Shown: positions 54,398-63,820, numbered from the stretch's first letter. The stretch: DNA of 64,000 bases from UBA1351 sp965140555 (GCA_965140555.1 OZ223259.1:1674001-1738000); one strand, 5' to 3'. Numbers and translations: made by a program. The notes: a model not told the origin generated them from the letters alone.

Positions 54398-56164
54398 TTA
54401 ACTTGCAGATTCCATCGATGACGCTGTGGATTCAATATAGGAATCCATGGCGTTTTCTACTGTCGGAAACGGTAGCCCGTAATGATTCAGAATAAATTCA
54501 TGAAAATACTGAGGTGTGAAGTCATCTCCCATTTTCTCCATCATCATCTTTTTGAACTCTCCCATACGATATCCGCCATACATATAATGAATCATCTCTC
54601 CCGGATTGGCTATTAGACGATTAATCGTCGGTTCAAGGGCTTCTCCACCATATCCCATATCTTCAAAAGCTTTTTCCAGGTCTTCCAAAGCGAGTCCATG
54701 ATAATGGAATTGTATATCCAAATATACCATTGCTGCATTGGCATAGACACTATTCAACTTCAAAAATTGTGCCATCGTAGGGTCTAAGTCCATATAGTCA
54801 TAGGCTAATTCTTGACAATACTGTGCCCATCCTTCTTCATAGGTCAAATTTGATGCCATCTTACGTATTGCCGGTTGATCACTACGACTTACATAAGTAA
54901 AATAAAGGTGATGTCCCGGAACATTTTCATGCAGATAGAGAACAAAGGTATCTACCGTAACATTATCATAGGTATCTTGGGGAAGATACATATTCCCATA
55001 ATCCTTGCCGTCAATGGTCACGGGAAAATAAAACCCTGCGGCCAAATAATCTTCCAAATAAGACGGTATAATATGTTCTGAAGCCAACTCGATGTTATAG
55101 TCATTAAATTGGTCCTTATACACTTCATCTACCTTATCATAGATATCTTCCATGGACGTATACTTGGGAAGGAGTGCATACAAATCTGTCTCTAGAATAT
55201 CCGGATTGCTTGATATAAGGCTCGCAAATTCCATCTGAACATCGGTCATTTGCGTGAGTGCCCATTCTTCTAACTCACTTACTGTCATTTCACCATTTGT
55301 CTCTTGGTCTACTAATTGTTCGTAATAAGCTTGTCCATTCTCCCAATCACTCACTGAACCCGTTGCTTCACTAGTGTTTGCCAATAGTTCCACTTCGGTG
55401 TATAGGCGATCATATGCCGGGAAAATTTCATCTTGAATTAATGCCAACATCTGTGCTAGATACCCTTGTCTATCTTCCTCACTTAATCCGGTAACGCCAT
55501 CCAATTGATCGATAAAGCCTTGATAAAGAAGAAATGTATCGGCTTGATCCATCATTCCGCTAATCTGCTCCAAAACTTTTTCATAGAGGCTTGCCGGAAG
55601 CATGTAACCCGCTTCCATTCGCTTTTGCTCATAGGCAATTGTCTCATCCAATAAACGGGGCAGTTTAGCCACACGCTCAAGATAAGCTTCTACTTCTACC
55701 TTATTATCCAGCTCTGTCTGCATCAAACTCAACGGTACCTGAACCTGTACACCGGACGATGGTTGTATGGCATTTTGCATTAGAACGTAGTCTGCCTGAT
55801 TCATCGATATAGTCAACAGATACTCAAGCAATTCATAATTTTGCTGATTTTTGACGGATAGACTATCCTTATTAATTGCTTCTAGTGCTTTTAGACTCTC
55901 TTTTGCCTCTTCCTTTTGCTTCTCTGTTGATTCAACGGTCATATGATCGAGCTCACTCGCCAAATCCCCATATCCTTCTGCTTCTAAGTCACCATATGTA
56001 AACGTAGCTGTTAACGGTGAACTTCTGAGTGTCTCATCAGCCCATTCATCCATCAACGTTACAAAAGCATCCTCATCCGATTCTTTTTGCTGACAGGATA
56101 TAAGTATCATGCATAAACCTAGAAATACAACTAGATTTTTGCCTTTTTTTATTTGCTTTTTCAT
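54398..56164 (-). CDS. DUF885-family lipoprotein (putative metallopeptidase)
   Basis: 588 residues from the ATG at 56164 (GGGGAG upstream, spacing 7); an ATG at 56179 is less likely. The signal peptide ends with lipobox LISC. The family zinc motif is LHENVPGHHLYF, with a downstream glutamate in YEEGWAQYCQE. This HExxxH-type arrangement with the second Glu resembles M32 carboxypeptidases, although the spacing within the motif (H-E-N-V-P-G-H-H) is that of DUF885. It should face the outside of the cell. Confidence 0.88.
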   Translation of the reverse strand: MKKQIKKGKNLVVFLGLCMILISCQQKESDEDAFVTLMDEWADETLRSSPLTATFTYGDLEAEGYGDLASELDHMTVESTEKQKEEAKESLKALEAINKDSLSVKNQQNYELLEYLLTISMNQADYVLMQNAIQPSSGVQVQVPLSLMQTELDNKVEVEAYLERVAKLPRLLDETIAYEQKRMEAGYMLPASLYEKVLEQISGMMDQADTFLLYQGFIDQLDGVTGLSEEDRQGYLAQMLALIQDEIFPAYDRLYTEVELLANTSEATGSVSDWENGQAYYEQLVDQETNGEMTVSELEEWALTQMTDVQMEFASLISSNPDILETDLYALLPKYTSMEDIYDKVDEVYKDQFNDYNIELASEHIIPSYLEDYLAAGFYFPVTIDGKDYGNMYLPQDTYDNVTVDTFVLYLHENVPGHHLYFTYVSRSDQPAIRKMASNLTYEEGWAQYCQELAYDYMDLDPTMAQFLKLNSVYANAAMVYLDIQFHYHGLALEDLEKAFEDMGYGGEALEPTINRLIANPGEMIHYMYGGYRMGEFKKMMMEKMGDDFTPQYFHEFILNHYGLPFPTVENAMDSYIESTASSMESAS

Positions 56165-56183
56165 TTTAATTCTCCCCAATTCA

Positions 56184-57059
56184 TCATGTCAATTGATTCA
56201 AAAATGCTTCCACTGTCAGTTCCTCAGCCTTTACTTTTTCTTTGGAAATCCGTTCAATACGTCGTATCGACTCATTGGTGGATAGGATATAACCGATCCA
56301 GCGGTCCAAAGATTCTCCGATCCGTGTCACCATAGATTCTTCACTGTGACCATCTTCTAGTTCCCGCATCCAGTCATCGGATACTTTTTCTAAAGAATCT
56401 AGTGCCTTAAGGGATACCTGTCCGGAATCTTTCAGACTCTCATAGAAGCAATGGCTCTCCCAATGCACCCTAGCCATGACATCGGATAATGTCTCTTTGT
56501 CCAATTCCACATGCCATCCTTGAATAATACATTTAAGACGGTTCAACGAATAAACTAGCCCTGCACCCATTTTAACCAATGTATCTAGGGCAAAGACTTC
56601 CTGTTCATACAACCGTTCGTGTTCCAATAAGGTTTCTAATTCTTTCGCTTTTTCAGGATACACCTCCTGAATGTGTGCCAATAACTCTTTAGCGACACTT
56701 TCATAGGTTTTTTCGATCTCTTGTGCGCCCTTTATCTTCTCTTGTAAGTGGTTGATACGCTTTCGTACAGCCTCGAGGGCATTTCTTTGCTTCAGATAAT
56801 GAATCTCTAGTTTCCTCTCCTCGCTAAGTTGTCCTGCAGCTACCTCTGACGTAATAACCTCTTCCATAAGATGATTCAGACTCTTATCGCCTAGTGTTTC
56901 AACGGTGATATCGGAATCCATCAACTTTTGTGTACATTTTTCCATCGTGGCTTCAAGAACTATCTCCCGACGATGAAGACGCTCAATTTGCTGTTTAAAT
57001 GTTTCCATTCGGTGTCGTTGCATGTTTACAGTTTGAAATGTTTGAAATAATACATCCAT
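56184..57059 (-). CDS. Coiled-coil protein, unknown
   Basis: 291 residues, highly charged and helical, without signal peptide or membrane segment. Long heptad-like stretches at about 15-140 (KQQIERLHRREIVLEATMEK; ALEAVRKRINHLQEKI) suggest a coiled coil. GAGG precedes the ATG. It lies between phoH and the DUF885 gene on the same strand and is likely co-transcribed with phoH. Family not recognised. Confidence 0.7.
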   Translation of the reverse strand: MDVLFQTFQTVNMQRHRMETFKQQIERLHRREIVLEATMEKCTQKLMDSDITVETLGDKSLNHLMEEVITSEVAAGQLSEERKLEIHYLKQRNALEAVRKRINHLQEKIKGAQEIEKTYESVAKELLAHIQEVYPEKAKELETLLEHERLYEQEVFALDTLVKMGAGLVYSLNRLKCIIQGWHVELDKETLSDVMARVHWESHCFYESLKDSGQVSLKALDSLEKVSDDWMRELEDGHSEESMVTRIGESLDRWIGYILSTNESIRRIERISKEKVKAEELTVEAFLNQLT

Positions 57060-57082
57060 ATGGCAACCTCATTTCATTGTCA

Positions 57083-58429
57083 TTACATTCCCTGCTCCGC
57101 AATCTTAGCCAACGGACTACGTTCCACCCGTTTTAGGGTAACATGTCCGGTTATATCATAAGGTTTCATCTTCTCTACTGTGTAGATTAAACCGTTTGAT
57201 TTTGAATCCACATAGTGATTGTCAATCTGATTATCACTCGGGTCTCCAAGAAATACAAATTTGGAGTCCTTACCTGCTCGTGTTAACATAAGTTTGGCAA
57301 TGTGCGGAGTAATTTCTTGTGCCTCATCAACAATAATTAAGCTCTTGGTAAACGTTCGACCTCGCATATAAGTAAACGTTTTGGTTTCTATCACACCTAG
57401 TTGACGATAATGTTCTATAAAATCATCTACTGTAAATGTTGGTTTTCCGTAATCACTCAATTCCTTTGCATCTTTAATATCCGACAGATTTTCAATCGCA
57501 TCATAAAAGCTTCCCATCCATGGTCGCAATTTTTCTTTCTCATCTCCGGGCAAAAAGCCGATATCATTGCCTGCTGCAACAACCGGTCTGACAAAGACAA
57601 TACGGCGATAACGATTGGTTTCGATAACATTCTGAAGTGCCGTTGCTGTTGCCAAAATAGTTTTACCTGATCCGGCTCCCCCGATAATCGTTGCAAAATG
57701 GATATCCGGGTTCATCAGCAATTCAAAAGCCATTTTCTGTTCCCTATTGATTGGGGCTAATCCCCAAGCCTTTTCTCCTGTATACTTGAGCGGGACAATC
57801 TTCTTCCCATCATATCGGGCCAGGACTTCGTGCCCTTGTTTATCACTACTTTTGATATGCAAAAATTCATTGGGATAGAGCCTTCCATCCCATTCTTCAG
57901 GCACTTCCAAACCTTCCCGATAGATTCGGTCAATCACTTCAGAAGGCATGGTATGTTCTTGATATCCTTTATATATATCATCCGACGTAATCTTGTCATT
58001 CTGATAATCTTCAACCTTAACCCCCATACTGCTGGCTTTGATACTCATATACAGGTCTTTGGTCACAAGAATAGTCGGGCAGTCACTTGATTCTTGAAGA
58101 TTTTTGGTCACGGCAATAATGCGTGTATCATTCTTGCCGGTATCGACTCCATTAGGTAACGTTGAGGTATCCATATGGTTCAGTTCAACACGAAGTGTTC
58201 CGCCATTTTCCAAAGGAATCCCTGCACGGATATTTCCTTCTTTCATGATATGTTGCAATTTTTTTGCTACATTTCGTGCTGAAAAACCGACCAATCCCTC
58301 CCGTCGTTTTAGGTTGTCCAGTTCTTCAATAGCAACTATAGGTATTATGACATGGTTGTCAGAAAAACTGTTCATAAAATCAGGGTCATGAATCATTACA
58401 TTCGTATCAATCACATAATTTTTTACCAT
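57083..58429 (-). CDS. PhoH-like protein with N-terminal PIN domain
   Basis: 448 residues. PIN nuclease domain at about 1-150 (YVIDTNVMIHDP with acidic residues; TKNDTRIIA as KNDTRIIA), followed by the PhoH ATPase core with GGAGSGKTILA, FLPGDEKEKLRPWM and VDEAQEITP. PIN-PhoH fusions (YlaK type) are RNA-directed helicase/nucleases. GGGAGG precedes the ATG. The next gene upstream is thymidine kinase, 65 nt away. Confidence 0.93.
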   Translation of the reverse strand: MVKNYVIDTNVMIHDPDFMNSFSDNHVIIPIVAIEELDNLKRREGLVGFSARNVAKKLQHIMKEGNIRAGIPLENGGTLRVELNHMDTSTLPNGVDTGKNDTRIIAVTKNLQESSDCPTILVTKDLYMSIKASSMGVKVEDYQNDKITSDDIYKGYQEHTMPSEVIDRIYREGLEVPEEWDGRLYPNEFLHIKSSDKQGHEVLARYDGKKIVPLKYTGEKAWGLAPINREQKMAFELLMNPDIHFATIIGGAGSGKTILATATALQNVIETNRYRRIVFVRPVVAAGNDIGFLPGDEKEKLRPWMGSFYDAIENLSDIKDAKELSDYGKPTFTVDDFIEHYRQLGVIETKTFTYMRGRTFTKSLIIVDEAQEITPHIAKLMLTRAGKDSKFVFLGDPSDNQIDNHYVDSKSNGLIYTVEKMKPYDITGHVTLKRVERSPLAKIAEQGM

Positions 58430-58494
58430 AGGTCATACCTCCCGAATATCAGTGAATGCACATGTATCTATTCAGTTTTCAAGTCTTCCTTGTG

Positions 58495-59079
58495 TTACCT
58501 GTTTGCCTTTGGCGGATTGGCATAATGCTCATAACATACCGGAACATATTTTTCTAATCCACCTATATCAATAGGATTCCCACTATATTGTGGCTCCCCG
58601 TCGACCAGTTTCAGATTATGTGTCGCCTTACTATTGCAAAACCAACACACGGTTTTAATCTCTTCTAATTTATCTGCTAAGCCTAACAAACGTTCTGTGG
58701 CTTCAAACAATTCCAACGTATAGCTCACACGAAGCCCATAACAGATAACAGGTGTTTTATAGAGAAGTGTAATCTCTCGCAGCTGGTCAATATGTTCCCG
58801 CTTCATCATTTGTACTTCATCAACCAACACACAGTCAATTTTCTCATGGCGTTTTTGGTGCTCATGGTATACATCCAAGATATTGGTTGTATCACCAATG
58901 ATTTCTGCTTCCATTTCAAAGCCGGCACGTGTTGCGATTTTCCCTTCGCTACGTGTATCAATTTCCGGAATCAGCAATAGAACACGTTTCCCTTGTGTTT
59001 GATAATTGTGTGCTGTTGCAATCAAGTTCAATGACTTTGCAGAAAATACTGTTCCATATTTAAAAAATAACTTTGCCAT
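58495..59079 (-). CDS. tdk: Thymidine kinase, type II, with unusual P-loop
   Basis: 194 residues. Makes dTMP from thymidine for salvage. Family marks: VLVDEVQMM (catalytic Glu near the Walker B), ICYGLRVSYTLELFEAT (lasso/thymine-binding segment), and the zinc residues CWFC and CYEH. The P-loop reads GTVFSAKS where members normally have an invariant Gly before the Lys (x-G-K-S/T). The length is normal. AAGAGGTAA precedes the ATG. Confidence 0.85.
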   Translation of the reverse strand: MAKLFFKYGTVFSAKSLNLIATAHNYQTQGKRVLLLIPEIDTRSEGKIATRAGFEMEAEIIGDTTNILDVYHEHQKRHEKIDCVLVDEVQMMKREHIDQLREITLLYKTPVICYGLRVSYTLELFEATERLLGLADKLEEIKTVCWFCNSKATHNLKLVDGEPQYSGNPIDIGGLEKYVPVCYEHYANPPKANR

Positions 59080-59147
59080 AGGTTACCTCTTTCTCAATTT
59101 ATAAAGATATTACACTTTCATTATACTCCATATCCCTTAAAATTTCA

Positions 59148-61448
59148 TTAGCTATTGATAAGATCCATCACTGCCTCTGCCGATATGGGACGACTGTACA
59201 CATAACCTTGAATATAATCAATATTGGCCTCTTTCAAATAAGCTAGCTGGCTTGCCGTCTCTACACCTTCTGCCACAGCCTCTAGTTTTAATTTTTGAAC
59301 CAAGTCAAGGATACTACCCACAATGGCATTATCCATCTCACTTTCATCCAGTCGGTCAATAAACCCTTTATCAATCTTTAGAACATCAAAAGGAATCCAG
59401 CGTAAGTACTCTAAAGAAGAATAACCCGTTCCAAAATCATCAATGGCTATCTTTATCCCGCAATCCCGTAATTTCTTCAATTCGATATAAGCTCGATCTG
59501 TTGACGTTGCCATCTTCGTCTCCGTCACTTCAATTTCCAAGAGTTCCGGAGGATACTCCACTTGGTTTACCGCTTGTATAACACGTGCTGCGAAGCCTTC
59601 CTTATCCAGTTGGGACAGGGATACATTCACAGAAAGCATCCATCCTTTTTTATATTCTATATTCCATATAACGGCTTCTTTTAAGGCTTCTCGTAATACC
59701 CAATCACCTAATTCATCCATGAGATTCATGCTCTCTGCTATAGGTAAAAATTCATCCGGTGACAACACCGCGTCCTCGGAAATCTTCCACCTTACAAGCG
59801 CTTCAAAACCTCGGATTTCCTCATTTTGAGCCTTATATTGCGGTTGATAGTGTATAAAAAGCTCATCATTATAAATCCCGTCTCTCAATTTAGACTCTAA
59901 CTTGAATTTATGAACAATCTCATCCCTTACAGACGTGTTATAGAACTGGATGTGCCCTTTCTCTTCAGCCATTACCTTAGCCATGGCAATGGATGTATTC
60001 GATGAAATGGCTTGATAGGTTTTCCCATCTTTAGGATATAAGGCGACACTCATGCGATAATCTAAGTTATAGGCATTCATATTCACATCGTAATAGGTTT
60101 GATGATGTAGTATAAAATCAATCAAGTCCACTTGGTCTTTAAGTTTATACTCATCTGCCAGTTGACCGGTTAATATCAAATAGGAGTCATGACTAATTTT
60201 ACCGATCCCATGTATAGATTCAAGTTCACTAATCTTATCCATCAGAATTTCATCAATAAGAAACTCGTCTTGTGGATCCATAAGCGTTTTTATTGCATCA
60301 TAATTTACAATTTTTATTAATATACCTCCAAATTCCGTCATATGATGATGGGTCACTGCATTATCAAAAGCTTCCATCACCTCATATTTGGAATGCCATC
60401 TATTATGAGTGCTAGTAGGTATATCTTCATCGACTCTTTGTTCACTTTGTTCTTGATTATATATAATAAAACAAGCAATATTTTTGACCGCCAATATCGG
60501 ATTATTACTTTCATCTTTTTCTTCATACTGCATAAAAAGAAACTCGTACATGCGGATTTCTTCATCTCTAGGAATACCAACCTTCATGGTATACGTTTTG
60601 TTTTCATTCACCGTATCTAGAATCTGATTCCAATACCGTTCAAAAGGAAGATTTTCCACATCCAAAAGATTCATTTTCCCCGCTTTGAATTCCTGCAACT
60701 CATTAACAGAAAACATGGCTTCTACCTTATCATTAATCCGCATAATATCGCCTCTCGGATTAATCAGCAACATTCCCATTGGAACTGAATCCAGAAGCTC
60801 TAACATTTGCTGAACTGCTTCATTTTTCTTAACATGTTTTTTATTGAAATCAAAAAGAACCAAAACAAAAGCTAAAACGACGTACAGCAAAAAATCCACA
60901 CGAAAAACAGCCAGACTAAATATGTACTCTTTCTCCATCGTTAATACATAGAAAAGTTTAACGAGAGATAAGACAAGCATCAACATTCCTGAGATATTAC
61001 GCATGGACATTTCATAATCTTCATAGAGAAGGTATATAAGCCCGGCAAAGAAAAATGCCATACTTTGTAACAAAACCATAGGTAAAATAGTAACATACAT
61101 ATCAAGACCTTGATAGATGCCATAAATGACCCATGTAAAGTTGAACATTTGAATTCCTATATAAAAACTATGTGGAATAATAAACAGATGTTGTGTATTG
61201 GCACTTAATATATAGAGTGACATATATAAACTTACCAGTAAAAAAATATAAAAGGCGTAGAACCCATATTTGGACGCAACACCACTATTTAATAACATAA
61301 TGGCATAACCCACACCGGAGTACATCCATATTTTTGAATTTCCGAATTCTTCTCTTTCTTTTTCAAAGCTCGCCGAAAAATAGTATATGGCAATAATTGC
61401 AAAGACAATTAGCCCAAATCCTACATATAAAAAGGATAAGCTATCCAT
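59148..61448 (-). CDS. EAL-domain c-di-GMP phosphodiesterase with degenerate GGDEF
   Basis: 766 residues. Seven membrane helices fill the first ~205. A PAS-like domain lies at about 215-335 (VPMGMLLINPRGDIMRIN), a GGDEF-type domain at about 360-500 with SHDSY in place of the active-site signature, and an EAL domain at about 515-766. The EAL part keeps the motifs EALVRW, EIEVTET, IDDFGTGYSSL, LKIDKGF and AVAEGVET, so c-di-GMP hydrolysis is expected while diguanylate synthesis is not. GGGAGGT precedes the ATG. Confidence 0.92.
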   Translation of the reverse strand: MDSLSFLYVGFGLIVFAIIAIYYFSASFEKEREEFGNSKIWMYSGVGYAIMLLNSGVASKYGFYAFYIFLLVSLYMSLYILSANTQHLFIIPHSFYIGIQMFNFTWVIYGIYQGLDMYVTILPMVLLQSMAFFFAGLIYLLYEDYEMSMRNISGMLMLVLSLVKLFYVLTMEKEYIFSLAVFRVDFLLYVVLAFVLVLFDFNKKHVKKNEAVQQMLELLDSVPMGMLLINPRGDIMRINDKVEAMFSVNELQEFKAGKMNLLDVENLPFERYWNQILDTVNENKTYTMKVGIPRDEEIRMYEFLFMQYEEKDESNNPILAVKNIACFIIYNQEQSEQRVDEDIPTSTHNRWHSKYEVMEAFDNAVTHHHMTEFGGILIKIVNYDAIKTLMDPQDEFLIDEILMDKISELESIHGIGKISHDSYLILTGQLADEYKLKDQVDLIDFILHHQTYYDVNMNAYNLDYRMSVALYPKDGKTYQAISSNTSIAMAKVMAEEKGHIQFYNTSVRDEIVHKFKLESKLRDGIYNDELFIHYQPQYKAQNEEIRGFEALVRWKISEDAVLSPDEFLPIAESMNLMDELGDWVLREALKEAVIWNIEYKKGWMLSVNVSLSQLDKEGFAARVIQAVNQVEYPPELLEIEVTETKMATSTDRAYIELKKLRDCGIKIAIDDFGTGYSSLEYLRWIPFDVLKIDKGFIDRLDESEMDNAIVGSILDLVQKLKLEAVAEGVETASQLAYLKEANIDYIQGYVYSRPISAEAVMDLINS

Positions 61449-61519
61449 TGTGTACCTCCCTAGCAGTATAGTCTCATTCTACTTGATAACTACTATGAAG
61501 TCAAACAATGCGCTTATCC

Positions 61520-62455
61520 TTAAACACCGTATCGATTATCAAGATTGTCATCTTGAGCTTTGATTATTCCTTCTGCCAACAATTGTGTGAACACATCCAC
61601 AACGTCTTCATCGTAAAAGATTCCTCGACACCGAAGAATTTCATCAAGGGCTTCTTGTTGTGTACGTCCCTTCTTATAAGAACGATTCGTTGTCATCGCA
61701 TCAAAGCTGTCTACAACGGCTATAATTTTAGCTTCCAATCTAATCGCATCACCGGATAATCCATAGGGATAACCCGAACCGTCGATACGCTCATGATGCT
61801 GAGCGATGATGGTGTGAATATCCAAGAAATCAATCTCCTTAGACATTTCACTCCCAATTGTAGGATGTTTTTTTATTTCCTCATATTCTTCATCTGTAAG
61901 TCGAGATGGTTTCAGTAATATATAATCGGGAATTTCGATTTTACCGACATCATGGTAAAGAGCGGCATAGGCTAGTTTTACCACATTATCTTTATTAATT
62001 CCTAACCTATGCCCTACCATGAGTGCCATGTTCATCACACGTTTACAATGGTTATATGTATATTCATCCTTCTCTTGTATCTTCTTCAATACGCTATTAA
62101 GTTTACGTGCTTGCTCATCAGCCATCATATAGAAGTTCCCGTTGTTAATATACATGAGTACCGTTTCCTCTTGTGTCACAAAATGGACATTATCCTCCAG
62201 TTCATTAACATAGAAATAATCTCCTACACCTAAACTAATATTTAGTTCCGGAAAATGAATACATCCTTCCAATATGTAAAAAAACTCAAAGTAGTCTAAC
62301 TTTTCAACAGGAAATACATATACGTCAATTCCCGGATTAATTACTTGCTTCAGTACTTCAATGTCTGCAACTTTAGCGAGTAATTGTAATCTACTCCCAC
62401 CTTGTTCTACTATATGAACTTTTTCATTTTTGTTACTATAGTAAAAACCATTCAT
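61520..62455 (-). CDS. HD-GYP phosphodiesterase with N-terminal cupin domain
   Basis: 311 residues from the ATG at 62455 (AAAGGG 7 nt upstream; the adjacent ATG at 62458 is an alternative). A cupin-like domain at about 30-120 (FFYILEGCIHFPELNISLGV and then GDYFYVNELEDNVHF) precedes an HD-GYP domain at about 135-305 with HDVGKIEIPDYIL, QHHERIDGSGYPYG and DSFDAMTTNRSY. All metal-binding motifs of HD-GYP enzymes are intact. It should hydrolyse c-di-GMP, or 3',3'-cGAMP as some HD-GYP proteins do. It follows the small secreted-protein gene by 25 nt. Confidence 0.9.
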   Translation of the reverse strand: MNGFYYSNKNEKVHIVEQGGSRLQLLAKVADIEVLKQVINPGIDVYVFPVEKLDYFEFFYILEGCIHFPELNISLGVGDYFYVNELEDNVHFVTQEETVLMYINNGNFYMMADEQARKLNSVLKKIQEKDEYTYNHCKRVMNMALMVGHRLGINKDNVVKLAYAALYHDVGKIEIPDYILLKPSRLTDEEYEEIKKHPTIGSEMSKEIDFLDIHTIIAQHHERIDGSGYPYGLSGDAIRLEAKIIAVVDSFDAMTTNRSYKKGRTQQEALDEILRCRGIFYDEDVVDVFTQLLAEGIIKAQDDNLDNRYGV

Positions 62456-62480
62456 CATATGACCCTTTATATAAAATATT

Positions 62481-62864
62481 CTACCATCCAACAATTAATG
62501 GATCGACCATAACACTACGTCCATCAATCATAACTTCCACTAATACACAAATAACGTCATAGCCCAACTCTTCTGCTTCTGCTTTACATTCAGCAGCAAT
62601 TGTATTGGTTGTATCTAATAAGTCATCAACAATAGCATCGATTGCTTCTTCTTTTTCATCCAACGTCAAGTCACCATTTTCATACTCTGCAATGACTTCT
62701 TCAGATTCTTCAACCGCTTCATCAATGTACTCTTGAATGTCATTATTTGCTTCATTAACAGCTACATACACTTGTTCTAGTTCTTCAGATACTTCCGCAT
62801 TGGCCACCACACCAAAACTCATCATAAATACAATGACCAACATAAGACTTGCAATTTTCTTCAT
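62481..62864 (-). CDS. Small secreted acidic protein
   Basis: 127 residues from the ATG at 62864 (AAGGAG upstream). A signal peptide (MKKIASLMLVIVFMMSFGVV, cut at about ANA-E) precedes an acidic helical region (EELEQVYVAVNEANNDIQEY, EVIAEYENGDL) and a short C-terminal segment with VICVLVEVMIDGRSVMVDPL and two cysteines. I do not recognise the family. It is the first gene behind the riboswitch and precedes the HD-GYP gene, so its level should follow the cyclic-dinucleotide signal. Confidence 0.8.
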   Translation of the reverse strand: MKKIASLMLVIVFMMSFGVVANAEVSEELEQVYVAVNEANNDIQEYIDEAVEESEEVIAEYENGDLTLDEKEEAIDAIVDDLLDTTNTIAAECKAEAEELGYDVICVLVEVMIDGRSVMVDPLIVGW

Positions 62865-63043
62865 AACTTGCTCCTTTTCTTCCTCCATATAATTAAGAGA
62901 ATATGCTGAGAAACAAACTATTGAATCGACTGTACGCATCACTCAAGCTCATCTTGCTAAACGATTGCTTACATCCTACAAGTCTTGGCGGGGAATTGTC
63001 CTCCTTTAGTATTCTAAGCTTATTACTTTCTAATCTCTATACT

Positions 63044-63078
63044 AAAAAAATCCCTTCGTCCATAGTGAACAAAGAGAT
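63044..63078 (-). terminator. Intrinsic terminator, expression platform of the riboswitch
   Basis: ATCTCTTTGTTC, loop ACTAT, GGACGAAGGGAT (12 pairs including G-U) followed by seven T on the minus strand. It lies about 20 nt after the aptamer and about 180 nt before the start of the secreted-protein gene. Confidence 0.85.
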
Positions 63079-63095
63079 CACCCATCTAATGTCAC

Positions 63096-63185
63096 TTACA
63101 ACTTGGCAACCCAGCCGCCCTAGATACTTCCTTAGACCTGTGGTTTTGCGTCTCAATCTTTCAATTGATTTGCTATTCCTCTCAT
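63096..63185 (-). ncRNA. GEMM-I (c-di-GMP-I class) riboswitch aptamer
   Basis: The minus strand reads AATAGCAAATC, then a GAAA tetraloop (TCAATTGAAAGATTGA), then GACGCAAAACC, the receptor GGTCTAAGG and the closing GGCTGGGTTGCC. This aligns without gaps to the Vibrio Vc2 aptamer through the P1b hairpin. At the Vc2 position of G20, which contacts the ligand, this RNA has A; the second ligand-contact C (C92) is present. An A there marks the GEMM-Ib variants that accept 3',3'-cGAMP. The alignment was done by eye. Confidence 0.85.
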
Positions 63186-63207
63186 GCATGATTCATCTGC
63201 ACGTGTC

Positions 63208-63236
63208 ATTATATCAGAATTGTAAAGGCTGAACAA
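63208..63236 (-). promoter_or_regulatory. Promoter of the riboswitch operon (TTGTTC-17-TATAAT)
   Basis: TTGTTC at 63236-63231, 17-bp spacer and a perfect TATAAT at 63213-63208 on the minus strand. Initiation near 63200 puts the aptamer right at the 5' end of the RNA. Confidence 0.7.
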
Positions 63237-63322
63237 TAGTAAATCGGCAAAAAATGTAAGCTTTACTTACTTTTCAAAAAAACTTAAACGATAGGACATG
63301 ATTCATTCATCAATGACATGAC

Positions 63323-63820
63323 TTATTCATGGCTTTGATGAAATAGTAGACGATTATGAATCACATCCATAATCACGTCATAGCCCTTTGCTAAAGGTAT
63401 CAATTGGTCTTGTAGTCTATAAAATTCCTCCCACGTAAGATCTTCCACAATATAAAGCAGACGTGTAATGAGTATACTTGATAGAGCAATTGTACGCGTA
63501 ATTCCATCATCACGAGTACTACATAGAGAACCGATTGCCTCCGAATAATCGGATAACAGCCTTGTTCTCTCCGGTTCTGCTAAAAATGGGGTAGTCAAAA
63601 TACGTTGACTCAATATATAGCGTAGAGCCAGAACTTTCATAGATATAGATAAAGAAGAAAAGGCATACTTGGCATCACTCAAATCATCCAGCAAGACTGG
63701 CATCACCTGCTCCTCTTCCTGTCTGGTCATCTGATAGCGAAGAAATGATTCATCACAAAAAAAGATGCCGTTAATATCCTCATCATAATTTGCATTGTTA
63801 ATACGCGTATGATTATTCAT
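63323..63820 (-). CDS. Helical protein of unknown function
   Basis: 165 residues, mostly helical, without signal peptide or membrane segment. GAGGAG precedes the ATG. No family recognised and no motif that suggests an activity. It lies 500 nt upstream of the riboswitch operon with its own promoter at 63943-63971. Confidence 0.65.
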   Translation of the reverse strand: MNNHTRINNANYDEDINGIFFCDESFLRYQMTRQEEEQVMPVLLDDLSDAKYAFSSLSISMKVLALRYILSQRILTTPFLAEPERTRLLSDYSEAIGSLCSTRDDGITRTIALSSILITRLLYIVEDLTWEEFYRLQDQLIPLAKGYDVIMDVIHNRLLFHQSHE

